Shown: piece after piece, positions 29,589 through 38,800 of the stretch | Numbering within the stretch: position 1 is the first letter of the stretch | How the letters are laid out: the number at the start of each line of letters is the position of its first letter | DNA from: CAXQZM01 sp965229645 | Lineage (GTDB): Bacteria > Pseudomonadota > Alphaproteobacteria > UBA7985 | DNA: 64,000 bases | Reading direction: 5' to 3' | NCBI GenBank assembly: GCA_965229645.1 | Contig: OZ245893.1 | Location: forward strand, 558,001 to 622,000 | Position numbers and translations under genes: made by a program | The notes under the pieces: model-generated | Database searches by the model: none | What the model was told of the DNA's origin: nothing | Seen by the model: only the letters and a program-made list of their open reading frames with translations

Positions 29589-29615
29589 CTAGGCGGGTCG
29601 CAATGACCCGCCTAG
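29589..29615 (+). terminator. Hairpin after the DUF2852 gene
   Basis: A perfect 11-bp stem, CTAGGCGGGTC / GACCCGCCTAG with a 5-nt loop, starts nine bases after the DUF2852 stop. No strong T-tract follows, so it may be a Rho-independent-like terminator of modest strength. Confidence 0.55.
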
Positions 29616-30111
29616 ATAAGGACCTTGGATGCGCGGCCCAGACCGCTGTTGCCTGACGGGGAAATTCGGCGCTGAACAGCGGTCCCCGAACGCAGGCCTC
29701 CATGGTCGATCCCGCAGCCCTCCCGCCCCAAGGGGCTCGCCTCCAAAGGAGGAGGAGCGTTCGTTGCAGGGAGAAGCCTTCCGTTCCGTCCGCTGCCCGT
29801 CAGTGATGGATTCTGCGACCTCGCTTCACTCGGTTTAGAATGACATTTATCTTTGACGTCGTTGACGTGCTGGATGCTCGCATTGCACGCCCAGGAGAAG
29901 AGCGGACCTGCGGTCGCAAAAGGCACAAGCCCTCATTCTGATGTCATCTAGCGCGCAGCGAAGCGAAGTCGCAGGATCCCGCACTGACCGGGGGCAGGAA
30001 GTCCAGACGGCACGACCTTTGTGCCGTGCCAAACGACCCCCGACAGGTATGCCTCCAAGGGGAGGGCAGACATAAGGGTCATTTAATTTTTCCACGGGTA
30101 TTTGCTATACT
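29616..30111. other. Gene-free region with nested inverted repeats
   Basis: No supported gene. An imperfect inverted repeat pairs 29799-29846 with 29940-29988; both arms contain GTCAGTG, TGCGAC, TCGCTTC and ATGACAT. A second perfect hairpin, ACGGCAC / GTGCCGT, lies at 30007-30027. The stretch 30070-30105 shares ACATAAGGGTCATT and a closing GGTAT with the end of the 197-bp repeat family, so a degenerate relative of that element may end here. The block looks like old non-coding mobile DNA at the edge of the defence island. Confidence 0.5.
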
Positions 30112-30229
30112 GAGGCCTCAGCATAAATCAAAAAACTGAAAATTGACCACAAAATATGGTGTCTTTCTCACTCAAGCAATGCTACATATTGTGGCTTGTT
30201 GATCCGAAGTTGAATTATGCTTAGGTCTC
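30112..30229. mobile_element. 118-bp palindromic MITE-like element, copy 1
   Basis: Starts GAGGCCTCAGCATAAATC and ends GAATTATGCTTAGGTCTC, forming inverted ends. The interior continues the dyad (GACCACAAAATATGG against CATATTGTGGC), so nearly the whole element can fold. ATACT occurs immediately on both sides as a 5-bp direct repeat. Copy 2 at 57600-57717 has the same length and ends. It lies about 90 bases upstream of the STAND gene and could affect its expression. Confidence 0.82.
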
Positions 30230-30316
30230 ATACTCTTTATCAGCGTTCGGCTTTTCCCCGAAAGTCTGACCATTTTGAGGGGGCCTGGCTATAGTGTCCC
30301 TTGTTTGTCGTGCAGC

Positions 30317-32971
30317 ATGAAGGCAAATGAAGTAGAAACTAACATGCCCGAGAATCGTATCGAAATTGACACCGCTTTTGTGTTTGGAAATTTTGTCATT
30401 TCCAATAGCGAGGCCCCCAATGCCGTTGCGCCAAGATTGGATTGGGGCGAACCTTCCTATATTATGCAAGGCGGTGAACCCAATTTGTTTTTGGCTTTGC
30501 AATGGCGCTACAACTTGGCGCCAACCTTGCGGGGCAGAGATCGGGAGCTGCAATCCCTTATGGAGTGGGCAGAGGACGGCGAATCTAACATTCAAATCCG
30601 ATTGCTTACTGGCGGGGGTGGCAGCGGCAAAACACGGTTGGCGGCGACCGCGGCAAGAGAGTTACGCACGCGCGGTTGGGCCGCAGGGTTCTTGCCTCGC
30701 GACGCTGACGCGACGCATGTCATCATTAGTCCAAAGGGCGAAACCCTGCGCAAGCTGTTTCTCATCATGGATTACCCCGAGGAACGGATGAATGTCGTTG
30801 AAAAACTGATCCGCGCGGTCAGCGATATCAGCGACACTCTTGTCGATTTTCCGATCCGCATTTTGCTGGTCTCACGCCGTGGCCTCGACGGTTGGCAACA
30901 GATTATGGATCATATGGGCCATCGCGCGGGTCGTCAGGCCCTAGCTGAGCTTGATGCGCTCAGTGTGGACCAAGCCCATGCCCTATTTGTCGAGACAGCG
31001 AGTGCCTTCGCCCAACTTACGGGCAAGTCTCAGCCCGATCTGGTCGGGGTGCGGGATTGGCTATCGGTGGACAAGGGCCATCGAGTGCCGCTGGTATCCA
31101 TGGCTGCTGCTATCCATCAGGTGATAACGGGTGACTCTGGATTTGGCTTGGGCGCGCATGGGGTGATCACAGCACTGGCCAAGTTTGAATGTGTTCGGGC
31201 AAAGAAGGTGTCACGAGATCAAGACTTGGGCGAGATGGCAATTCCCCGCTTGTTGGCATTGGCCGCCATGAGTAGCGACGGACTTTCAGATGATCAGTGC
31301 ATCCAACTTGCGGGATTGGGCGTCGGTGAACAGAGCAATCAAAAGTTCATCGACCGCCTTGCAAATACGCCCTGGCATCACCGAAAAGAAGATGGAACAG
31401 GCTATATCACAAGACCCGAACCTGACCGGATGGCGGCGGTGTTCATGGGTTTGATATTGCTTGATAGGGTCGAGAGCAAGTTGCCAGAATGGATAGCTGT
31501 GGCGGTTGAACCTGACGCAGAGCAATTTGGCGCCAATCTTAATCGCATTGGTTTTGATTTGATTAGCGCACCGCCAGCTTGGTCACAAAGGTTAGAAACA
31601 ACCCTCGCCAAGATGATTGAAGCAAGCCCTGAGCGCGCAGCCCATTTTATGGGTATGGCGATGCAGGAGGCGGGGGTATTCTCGGCAGGATTCGCGACGG
31701 TTATTTTGCAAGGATTGCTCAATTTGGAAGTTGGAGGAGCTGAATTTCGCAGCACTTTGCTAAACAATTTCAGTGGGCACCTGTCCAAAATTGGCCGCCG
31801 CGAGGAGGCCTTAGATGCCGCCCAGGAAGCGGTCAGAATTTATCGAGAATTGGCAAAGTCCCGGCCCGATGCCTTTACCCCTGATTTAGCCATGTCGCTT
31901 AACAATGTGGCAACCATGCTCTCTGAGTTAGGCCGCCGCGAGGAGGCCTTAGATGCCGCCCAGGAAGCGGTTACGATTCGCCGAGAATTGGCAAAGTCCC
32001 GGCCCGATGCCTTTACCCCTGATTTAGCCATGTCGCTTAACAATGTGGCAACCATGCTCTCTGAGTTAGGCCGCCGCGAGGAGGCCTTAGATGCCGCCCA
32101 GGAAGCGGTTACGATTCGCCGAGAATTGGCAAAGTCCCGGCCCGATGCCTTTACCCCCTATCTAGCTGGCTCGCTTAACAATTTGGCAAATAGGCTCTCT
32201 GAGTTAGGCCGCCGCGAGGAGGCCTTAGATGCCGCCCAGGAAGCGGTTACGATTCGCCGAGAATTGGCAAAGTCCCGGCCCGATGCCTTTACCCCCTATC
32301 TAGCTGGCTCGCTTAACAATTTGGCAAATAGGCTCTCTGAGTTAGGCCGCCGCGAGGAGGCCTTAGATACCGCCCAGGAAGCGGTCAGAATTTATCGAGA
32401 ATTGGCAAAGTCCCGGCCCGATGCCTTTACCCCTGATTTAGCCATGTCGCTTAACAATGTGGCAAATAGGCTCTCTGAGTTAGGCCGCCGCGAGGAGGCC
32501 TTAGATGCCGCCCAGGAAGCGGTTACGATTCGCCGAGAATTGGCAAAGTCCCGGCCCGATGCCTTTACCCCTGATTTAGCCATGTCGCTTAACAATGTGG
32601 CAACCATGCTCTCTGAGTTAGGCCGCCGCGAGGAGGCCTTAGATGCCGCCCAGGAAGCGGTTACGATTCGCCGAGAATTGGCAAAGTCCCGGCCCGATGC
32701 CTTTACCCCTGATTTAGCCATGTCGCTTAACAATGTGGCAACCATGCTCTCTGAGTTAGGCCGCCGCGAGGAGGCCTTAGATGCCGCCCAGGAAGCTGTG
32801 ACAAAGCTGCGTCCCCTGTTCCTGGACTCGCCATTGGCGTTCATGTCATGGATGGGAACTATGGCGCAAACATATATTAGGCGATGCCAAGACACAAAAA
32901 CAGAACCCGATATTCAACTTCTCCAACCCATTTTCGAAATCTTTGAAAAATTCAACTCTCAACCCAAGTGA
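30317..32971 (+). CDS. STAND (NB-ARC-like) NTPase with TPR array
   Basis: A signal-transducing NTPase of the kind used as an immune or conflict sensor. The Walker A motif GGGGSGKTRLA is near residue 100, Walker B is FLIMDYPEE near 150, and an arginine-bearing sensor RILLVSRRG follows. A helical winged-helix-like region spans about 250-490. From about residue 493 to 830 there are seven full 46-residue TPR repeats plus a partial eighth, nearly identical at DNA level. No enzymatic effector domain is seen at either end; the small downstream gene may supply signalling. The start is uncertain: ATG at 30317 or 30344, or TTG at 30275. Confidence 0.85.
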   Translation: MKANEVETNMPENRIEIDTAFVFGNFVISNSEAPNAVAPRLDWGEPSYIMQGGEPNLFLALQWRYNLAPTLRGRDRELQSLMEWAEDGESNIQIRLLTGGGGSGKTRLAATAARELRTRGWAAGFLPRDADATHVIISPKGETLRKLFLIMDYPEERMNVVEKLIRAVSDISDTLVDFPIRILLVSRRGLDGWQQIMDHMGHRAGRQALAELDALSVDQAHALFVETASAFAQLTGKSQPDLVGVRDWLSVDKGHRVPLVSMAAAIHQVITGDSGFGLGAHGVITALAKFECVRAKKVSRDQDLGEMAIPRLLALAAMSSDGLSDDQCIQLAGLGVGEQSNQKFIDRLANTPWHHRKEDGTGYITRPEPDRMAAVFMGLILLDRVESKLPEWIAVAVEPDAEQFGANLNRIGFDLISAPPAWSQRLETTLAKMIEASPERAAHFMGMAMQEAGVFSAGFATVILQGLLNLEVGGAEFRSTLLNNFSGHLSKIGRREEALDAAQEAVRIYRELAKSRPDAFTPDLAMSLNNVATMLSELGRREEALDAAQEAVTIRRELAKSRPDAFTPDLAMSLNNVATMLSELGRREEALDAAQEAVTIRRELAKSRPDAFTPYLAGSLNNLANRLSELGRREEALDAAQEAVTIRRELAKSRPDAFTPYLAGSLNNLANRLSELGRREEALDTAQEAVRIYRELAKSRPDAFTPDLAMSLNNVANRLSELGRREEALDAAQEAVTIRRELAKSRPDAFTPDLAMSLNNVATMLSELGRREEALDAAQEAVTIRRELAKSRPDAFTPDLAMSLNNVATMLSELGRREEALDAAQEAVTKLRPLFLDSPLAFMSWMGTMAQTYIRRCQDTKTEPDIQLLQPIFEIFEKFNSQPK
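31793..32806 (+). repeat. Tandem 138-bp repeats in the STAND gene
   Basis: Units begin at 31793, 31931, 32069, 32207, 32345, 32483, 32621 and 32759, exactly 138 bp apart; the last is partial. Most bases are identical between units. Variation is confined to short patches that alternate between two flavours (DLAMSLNNVATM and YLAGSLNNLANR; TIRREL and RIYREL). Such uniformity indicates recent copying or recombination and makes copy number prone to change and to assembly error. Confidence 0.95.
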
Positions 32972-32989
32972 TCCAACGAGGAAAATACC

Positions 32990-33403
32990 ATGGATGATCT
33001 CATTTTCACCGCCGTTGCCACCATGGCAACGGTCCTAACCAACAAAGTCGGCGAGGATGCTTATGGTTCGCTAAAGACCTATCTTTGTGACAGACTGGGG
33101 CTTCGGCCAAGTTTGCGGGTTTTTGAACGCCAGCCTGATAGTGATGAACAACAGAAATGGCTTGCCGAAGACTTGAAGGACTCGTCCGCCGCCACAGACC
33201 CAGAGTTCGAAAGGCTCGTGAAAGTCGTGCAAGGGGAGCTGGAAAGCCGCAACCTGGATTTTCAAAACGCTTTGCGTATTAAGGCCAATGAAGGTGCATT
33301 TATCACGCTTGGCAAGGTAGATATTGAGGGATCTGCTGGCGTGGATATTTCTGGAAACCCCAAAGCAACGATTAAGGTAAAGAACATAAAAGTCCGCGCC
33401 TAA
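32990..33403 (+). CDS. Small STAND-associated protein, unknown function
   Basis: A 137-aa protein 18 bases after the STAND gene, with ribosome-binding site GAGGAAAA, clearly in its operon. The N-terminal part is helical (ATVLTNKVGEDAYGSLKTYL). The middle contains charged helices (DPEFERLVKVVQGELE). The last 35 residues are glycine- and beta-rich (ITLGKVDIEGSAGVDISG then ATIKVKNIKVR). This layout, a helical head with a short beta or amyloid-like tail beside a STAND NTPase, resembles the small partner proteins of actinobacterial and cyanobacterial STAND loci. I infer a signalling or effector-adaptor role; no catalytic motif is visible. Confidence 0.6.
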   Translation: MDDLIFTAVATMATVLTNKVGEDAYGSLKTYLCDRLGLRPSLRVFERQPDSDEQQKWLAEDLKDSSAATDPEFERLVKVVQGELESRNLDFQNALRIKANEGAFITLGKVDIEGSAGVDISGNPKATIKVKNIKVRA

Positions 33404-33634
33404 ACCATTGACAGGAACTCATACCAAGGGTCGTTTTCAACGACGTTTCGCTGCTTTCAAGCGCCACGCAAGCGGCGCACCCACTTGGTCGCTCGTCCTT
33501 CATAAATACTGAATTTCCAGTTCTGTATTTTTCGTGACCATCAAAGGCTCGACGAATCAAGCGTTCCCGCCGCTAAAAATATGGCGGATGCTAGGTCGGC
33601 ACAGCCGAAAAAAATGTCAAAATTCTGCAAGTTT

Positions 33635-33649
33635 GGCCCTATAAGGGCC
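33635..33649. promoter_or_regulatory. Dyad upstream of the Wadjet operon
   Basis: A perfect inverted repeat, GGCCCT-ATA-AGGGCC, ends 25 bases before the jetA ATG in an otherwise empty 271-base gap. It is a candidate operator or a leader hairpin near the jetA translation start; no regulator is identifiable nearby. Confidence 0.4.
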
Positions 33650-33674
33650 GCATGGCCAGGACCCTCAAGCCGAC

Positions 33675-35168
33675 ATGAGAGCGGATAGGACCATCGCCGC
33701 GTATCGGCGCATGCGCGATCAGCCCTTGTGGCGGTTGCTGGCCGCTGACAAGGGGCCAACCATTATCGGGTTGCTGCAATCGCACCTCTACGAGCAGGAC
33801 CGCAGCCTGCCAGGCTCAATCCTGTTCGAACGCTTGACGCGGGATTTGGAAGAGTTGCGGGCCCAGGGCGAAGAATTGCCGCAGACAGCGCAGGCCTATG
33901 TGGCCAGTTGGCTCGGGGCGGGGTACCTGAAGCGCCGCTTTCCCTCGGGGGCAACAGAGGAGGAATATGAGCTTTCGACCGCCACGGTGGAGGCCATTCG
34001 CTTTCTTTCTGCCATCGCCAAACCCCATTCGACGGCGACCGAGAGCCGTCTGTCGCTGGTGATTCAGGCGCTCGCGGCCTTGGCCGAGGATACGGATACG
34101 GATCAGTCCCGCCGGATCGAGCGATTGATGGCCGAACAGGCCCGCATCGATCGGGAAATCGACGCCATCAAAACCGGTCGCATGCGGGTGCTGTCGCACC
34201 ATGCCGCCCTTGAGCGCGCGCGCGAAATTATCTCGCTCGCTGACGATTTAACGGGCGACTTTCGCCGGGTACGCGATCAGTTTGAACAACTGAATCGCGA
34301 GTTGCGCGAGCAGATCATGGACAATGACGGCAATCGCGGCGAGGTGCTCAACTCCTTGTTCGCAGGGATCGATCTGATCACGGAGAGCGAAGCGGGTCGG
34401 ACTTTCTCCGCTTTCTGGCGCTTGCTCACCGATCCCGAGCAAGCAGCGGTGTTGGAGGAGGCATTGGACAGCGTCGTATCCCGCGCCTTTGCGCAGGATT
34501 TGGCCTTGCAGGAACGGCGTTTCCTTTTGCGGTTGACCCGAAATCTATTGGAGCAAGGCGGGGGTGTCCACGACGTGTTGCAGACCTTCGCGCGCAGCCT
34601 CAAGCACTTCGTGCAAAGCCGCGAATACCTAGAGCAGCGTCGCGTGACCCAGTTACTCCGAGACGCGCAGCGCGCCGCCCTTAGGATTAAGGACGGGGTT
34701 AAGACCACCGAAACGCTCGACTATGGGTTGGAACTGACCAGCAGTCGCGTGCGTTCCCTCGCCCAATGGGTGCTTTACGACCCGTCAGCGCAGGCCGAGC
34801 CTGAGGCGATGCGCAAAGGTCCGCCGCCGCCCGTCGATCTGGACACGGTCGGGGAGCTGGTAGCGCAGTCGGAAATCGATTTTCGCACTTTGAAGGCGCA
34901 TGTTCGCTCGGTTCTGGAACAGCGTGCCCAAGCCTCAATCGCCGATGTTCTGGAGGCCTTTCCTGCCGAACAGGGCTTGGGCAGTATTGTTGGGCTCATT
35001 GCCTTGGGCAGCCGCCACGGGGTTCGCGGCGTCGAACAACACGAGGGGGCGGCGGCCGTTGCGACGATTGAAACCGTCGCTTGGGTAGGGGATGATGCGC
35101 AAGGGCGCAGCGCGCGAATTCCAAAAATCTACTTTTTGAGGGATCGCGTTGATGAATTGGTTGGATAG
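33675..35168 (+). CDS. jetA: Wadjet protein JetA (DUF3375)
   Basis: Kleisin-like subunit of the Wadjet anti-plasmid complex. The 497-aa DUF3375 protein begins RTIAAYRRMRDQPLWRLLAADKGPTIIGLLQSHL. It includes YLKRRFPSGATEEEYELS and a central coiled region (LMAEQARIDREIDAIKTG), and the C-terminus closes the SMC-like ring. The order jetA-jetB-jetC-jetD with overlapping frames is the type I Wadjet arrangement. Base composition matches the chromosome, so acquisition is not very recent. Confidence 0.93.
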   Translation: MRADRTIAAYRRMRDQPLWRLLAADKGPTIIGLLQSHLYEQDRSLPGSILFERLTRDLEELRAQGEELPQTAQAYVASWLGAGYLKRRFPSGATEEEYELSTATVEAIRFLSAIAKPHSTATESRLSLVIQALAALAEDTDTDQSRRIERLMAEQARIDREIDAIKTGRMRVLSHHAALERAREIISLADDLTGDFRRVRDQFEQLNRELREQIMDNDGNRGEVLNSLFAGIDLITESEAGRTFSAFWRLLTDPEQAAVLEEALDSVVSRAFAQDLALQERRFLLRLTRNLLEQGGGVHDVLQTFARSLKHFVQSREYLEQRRVTQLLRDAQRAALRIKDGVKTTETLDYGLELTSSRVRSLAQWVLYDPSAQAEPEAMRKGPPPPVDLDTVGELVAQSEIDFRTLKAHVRSVLEQRAQASIADVLEAFPAEQGLGSIVGLIALGSRHGVRGVEQHEGAAAVATIETVAWVGDDAQGRSARIPKIYFLRDRVDELVG

Positions 35169-35853
35169 GGTCGAGGACGAAGAAGGGCCAGCAATTCAGG
35201 CGGACGAGGCGGAACCCGAGCAGGCGCTGTATCAGGGGGATCAAGGGGTTTTAACGTTGGACACTCGCCGTGTGCTGGTCCAGCTTCTCACGGGTCCGTC
35301 CTTGGAATCGCGGCGTCATTCCAAGCTGTGGCCAGTTTTGATTCGGGAGGAAACAGCGATCCGTAGCCGCCTGTCGGAACTATTTTTGCAGTTGGTGATC
35401 GATCGCGATATGCAGGTCGCCTTTACCCGACAGGCCGATACGGGCGACCTTGAGGTTCCTCGGTTGTTGCGTCGGGCCAACTTAACTTTTTTGGACTCGC
35501 TCTTGTTGCTGCAATTGCGCGGACGCCTCACCCAGGCCGACGCCCATGGCGACCGGGCCGTGGTATCGACCAGCGAGATCGTGGAGTTTCTCCAGGTTTA
35601 TGAACAGGCGAGCAATACGGATCAGGCCTTGTTCGAAAAGCGCATTCATGCGTCGATCGAGAAAATCAAAAAGCACAGTATCTTGCGCAAAATCCGCGCC
35701 AGCGAGGACCGTTTCGAGATTTCTCCGACGCTAAAATTGCTGTTTTCGGCTGAAGATATCCAGGCCTTAACCTCGATCTATCACCTTCGGCACAGCGCGG
35801 GCGCCTCACCTGAACATCAGGAAGAGGCGCAAACCGACGAGGATCGGGAATGA
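35149..35853 (+). CDS. jetB: Wadjet protein JetB (DUF4194)
   Basis: KITE-type winged-helix subunit that bridges JetA and the JetC motor. The 234-aa protein shows the DUF4194 core (VLVQLLTGPSLESRRHSKLW near residue 43, then LRRANLTFLDSLLLLQLR near 107). It has acidic ends. It overlaps the end of jetA by 20 bases and its stop overlaps the jetC start by four, implying translational coupling and fixed stoichiometry. Confidence 0.92.
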   Translation: MMNWLDRVEDEEGPAIQADEAEPEQALYQGDQGVLTLDTRRVLVQLLTGPSLESRRHSKLWPVLIREETAIRSRLSELFLQLVIDRDMQVAFTRQADTGDLEVPRLLRRANLTFLDSLLLLQLRGRLTQADAHGDRAVVSTSEIVEFLQVYEQASNTDQALFEKRIHASIEKIKKHSILRKIRASEDRFEISPTLKLLFSAEDIQALTSIYHLRHSAGASPEHQEEAQTDEDRE

Positions 35854-38800
35854 GCGACGCCGAGGGCATGTCATATCTGTTTGCGCAGGAACAGTTCCGC
35901 ATGGTCAAGCTGCAGGTATTTAACTGGGGCACCTTTTCCGACGTTCATACCATCCCGATCACCGAGCAAGGCTTTTTATTCGTCGGTCGCTCCGGCGCAG
36001 GCAAATCGACCTTGCTCGACGCCTTTTCCGCCCTGCTGGTGCCGCCGCGCTGGGTCGATTTCAATGCTGCCGCGCGGGAGGCGGAACGGACGGGGCGGGA
36101 TCGCAATCTGGTCAGCTATATTCGCGGCGCCTGGGCGGAACAAAAGGACGAGGCCTCGGGCGAGATCGCAACGCGCACCCTGCGCGCGGGCACGACCTGG
36201 TCGGCGCTGGCCCTTAGCTACCGAAACGCCTCGGATCAGTATGTGGTCTTGGTGCAAGTCCTGTGGTTGCGCGGCGGCGCAAACGGCGCGGGTGACGTCA
36301 AACGCCATTTCATGATCTTCGAACGGCCCTTTGACCTGGAGGAATTGGAAGTCTTTGGGCAGTCCAACCTCGATGTGCGCAAGCTCAAGCAGAGTCTTGA
36401 ACAGGCCTTTCATGGCAGTGATTTCAGCGCCTATGCCGCGCGGTTTCGACGTTTGCTCGGCATCGAGAATGAGATGGCCCTGCGCCTGCTGCACAAGACC
36501 CAATCGGCCAAGAACCTCGGAGACCTCAACACCTTTTTGCGCGATTTTATGCTCGATAAGCCCGCGACCTTCGACGTGGCGGATCGTCTGGTCAGCGAAT
36601 TTGACGAACTCAATGCCGCGCACCAGGCGGTCGTCAACGCCCGCAAGCAAGTGGAGACCCTGGTTCCTGCGCGCGAGGCCTACGCGGCGCGGACGGCGAT
36701 TTTGCAGGACCAAAGCCATCTGAGTGACTTGCTCGCGGGAATCGATACCTATGGCGCGCGCTGTCGCGTCGATCTGCTCACGGCAGAGATCGAGCGCTTG
36801 GTCGTTCAAGCGGAGGGATTGCAGGGCGAGAAGGACAGGCGGAAAGCGACGCTTACCCAGCAACAAGATGTTTTGCGTGACCTGGAGCGGCGCCATCGCG
36901 AGGTCGGCGGCGATCAAGTGGAAACCTGGCAAGCGGAAAAGGCATCGCTGGAACGGCGGCGGGATCAGTGCCTTAGAAAGCAACAGCAAGCGAAGGGGGC
37001 CTTCGAGCAGCTCGACTGGGTGGTTCCGCAATCGCCTCACGATTTTGCCGCGCGGATTGGCGAGGCGCGGCAAGTCCTTGAGAGTTGGGAGCGGCGCAGA
37101 AACGAGATTCGCGAGCAACGGGACCGGTTGGTGATCCGTCGGCAGGAAGCCGAGGCGGCCCTTGTCCAAACCCGCGAAGAGGTGACGGCCCTGGCGCGGC
37201 AACCCTCCAACATCCCTGCGCGCATGTTGGCCTTACGAACCGAGATTTCTAAGGCCATCGGGGTGTCGGAGCGGGCCTTGCCGTTCGTTGGAGAACTGAT
37301 CGAGGTGAAAGCCGATGAGGGCGCATGGCAAGGGGCCATAGAGCGGGTGCTGCACGGATTCGCGCTCTCGCTGTTGGTCGATGACCGTCACTACGCCGCC
37401 CTTTCCACTTACCTGAACGGTCGTCATCTGGGCCAGCGATTGGTCTATTACCGCACAGGGCAGGGCGATCACCCGCCTGCCAAACCCGTGGGAACCGACT
37501 CCCTGGTCCTGAAACTCACGATTGGGGAGGCCAATCAAGCAGAGTGGTTGCGTGCGGAGCTTCGCCGCCGCTTTGACTACCTCTGCGTTGACTCCCTGCA
37601 AGCCCTAAGGCGTGCGGACCGCGCCCTCACTCGCGAAGGTCAAGTCAAACACAGCAAGACCCGCCACGAGAAAAACGACCGCCGCGCGGTCGCTGACCCC
37701 AAGCACTGGGTCTTGGGATTTGACAATCAGGAGAAGTTGGCGCTCTACAAGGCCCAAGCCCAGACGCTGGCGACGGAACTTTCCGATTTGGGCGACCAAC
37801 TGCAGAACCTAACGAACCAAGAAGGTGCCCAATCCGACCGCGCCATGCATTGTCAGACCTTGGTCAATTTGCAGTGGCAAGAGGTCGATGTTGCGCCGCT
37901 GCTCACGGGGATCGAACAATTGGAGCGCCAGATTCGCCGCACACTGGACGGCGATAGCGGCTTGAAGACCATCGCCGATCAAATCACGCGACAAGAAGGG
38001 GTTGTGGAGCGGGCCGATGCGACTTTGCGCAAGGCGCGCATCGACCATGAGAAAATCGTCGGGCGGATCGATGACCACGAAACAAGCCTCAAACGCCTGC
38101 AAGATGATGCTGCTTTGGTCGCTTTGACACCTGACCAAATGCAAGGGTTGGACGCGCAGTTCGCGCTTTTGGAATCGCCAGCGCGGCTGGAAAATTTGGA
38201 TAAGCAGCTCCGGTCGGTCGAGAGGACGATCCGCGAGAATATCGGCGCCTTGGCCCGCGAGGGGGGCAAGTGCGACCAGCTTATCGTAAGACAGTTCGAT
38301 ACCTTCGTTCGCGAATGGCCCCCAGAATCGGAAGGCCTGGATGCGACCTTAGCGGCGGCATCAGATTTTTTTGCCAAGTTGACGCGCCTGGAGGCCGACG
38401 GCCTTCCCGCGCACGAACGACGCTTTTTTGAACTGCTTGAGCGGCAGAGCCACCAAAACCTCGCGGCGCTTTCGACCTATCTAAGCGATGCGCGCAAGCA
38501 AATTTTGGAACGTATGGACCTGGTCAACGAGAGTCTTGCCCAGGTGCCCTTCAACCAGAGCGCGACCCAAACCACCTTTCTACAAATCGATCCCAGCGAG
38601 CGGCAACTGCCCGACGTGCGCGAATTCAAGCAGGAAATCCAGCAGGCCCTGAGCCATGCCTGGAGCCAAGATCGAGATCTGGCGGAATCGCGGTTTTTGG
38701 CCTTGCGTGGTCTGGTTCAGCGTCTTTCCAGTCAAGAACCCGAGAACAAGCGCTGGCGCCAGGCCGTGCTCGATGTCCGCCAGCATATGGAATTTATCGG

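Noticed and set aside
31793..32806. A CRISPR array or satellite repeat
   Set aside because: The 138-bp units have no spacers and encode in-frame TPRs.
32392..32895. A minus-strand repetitive ORF opposite the TPR array
   Set aside because: It is an antisense shadow of the repeats, with no start signals of its own or family resemblance.
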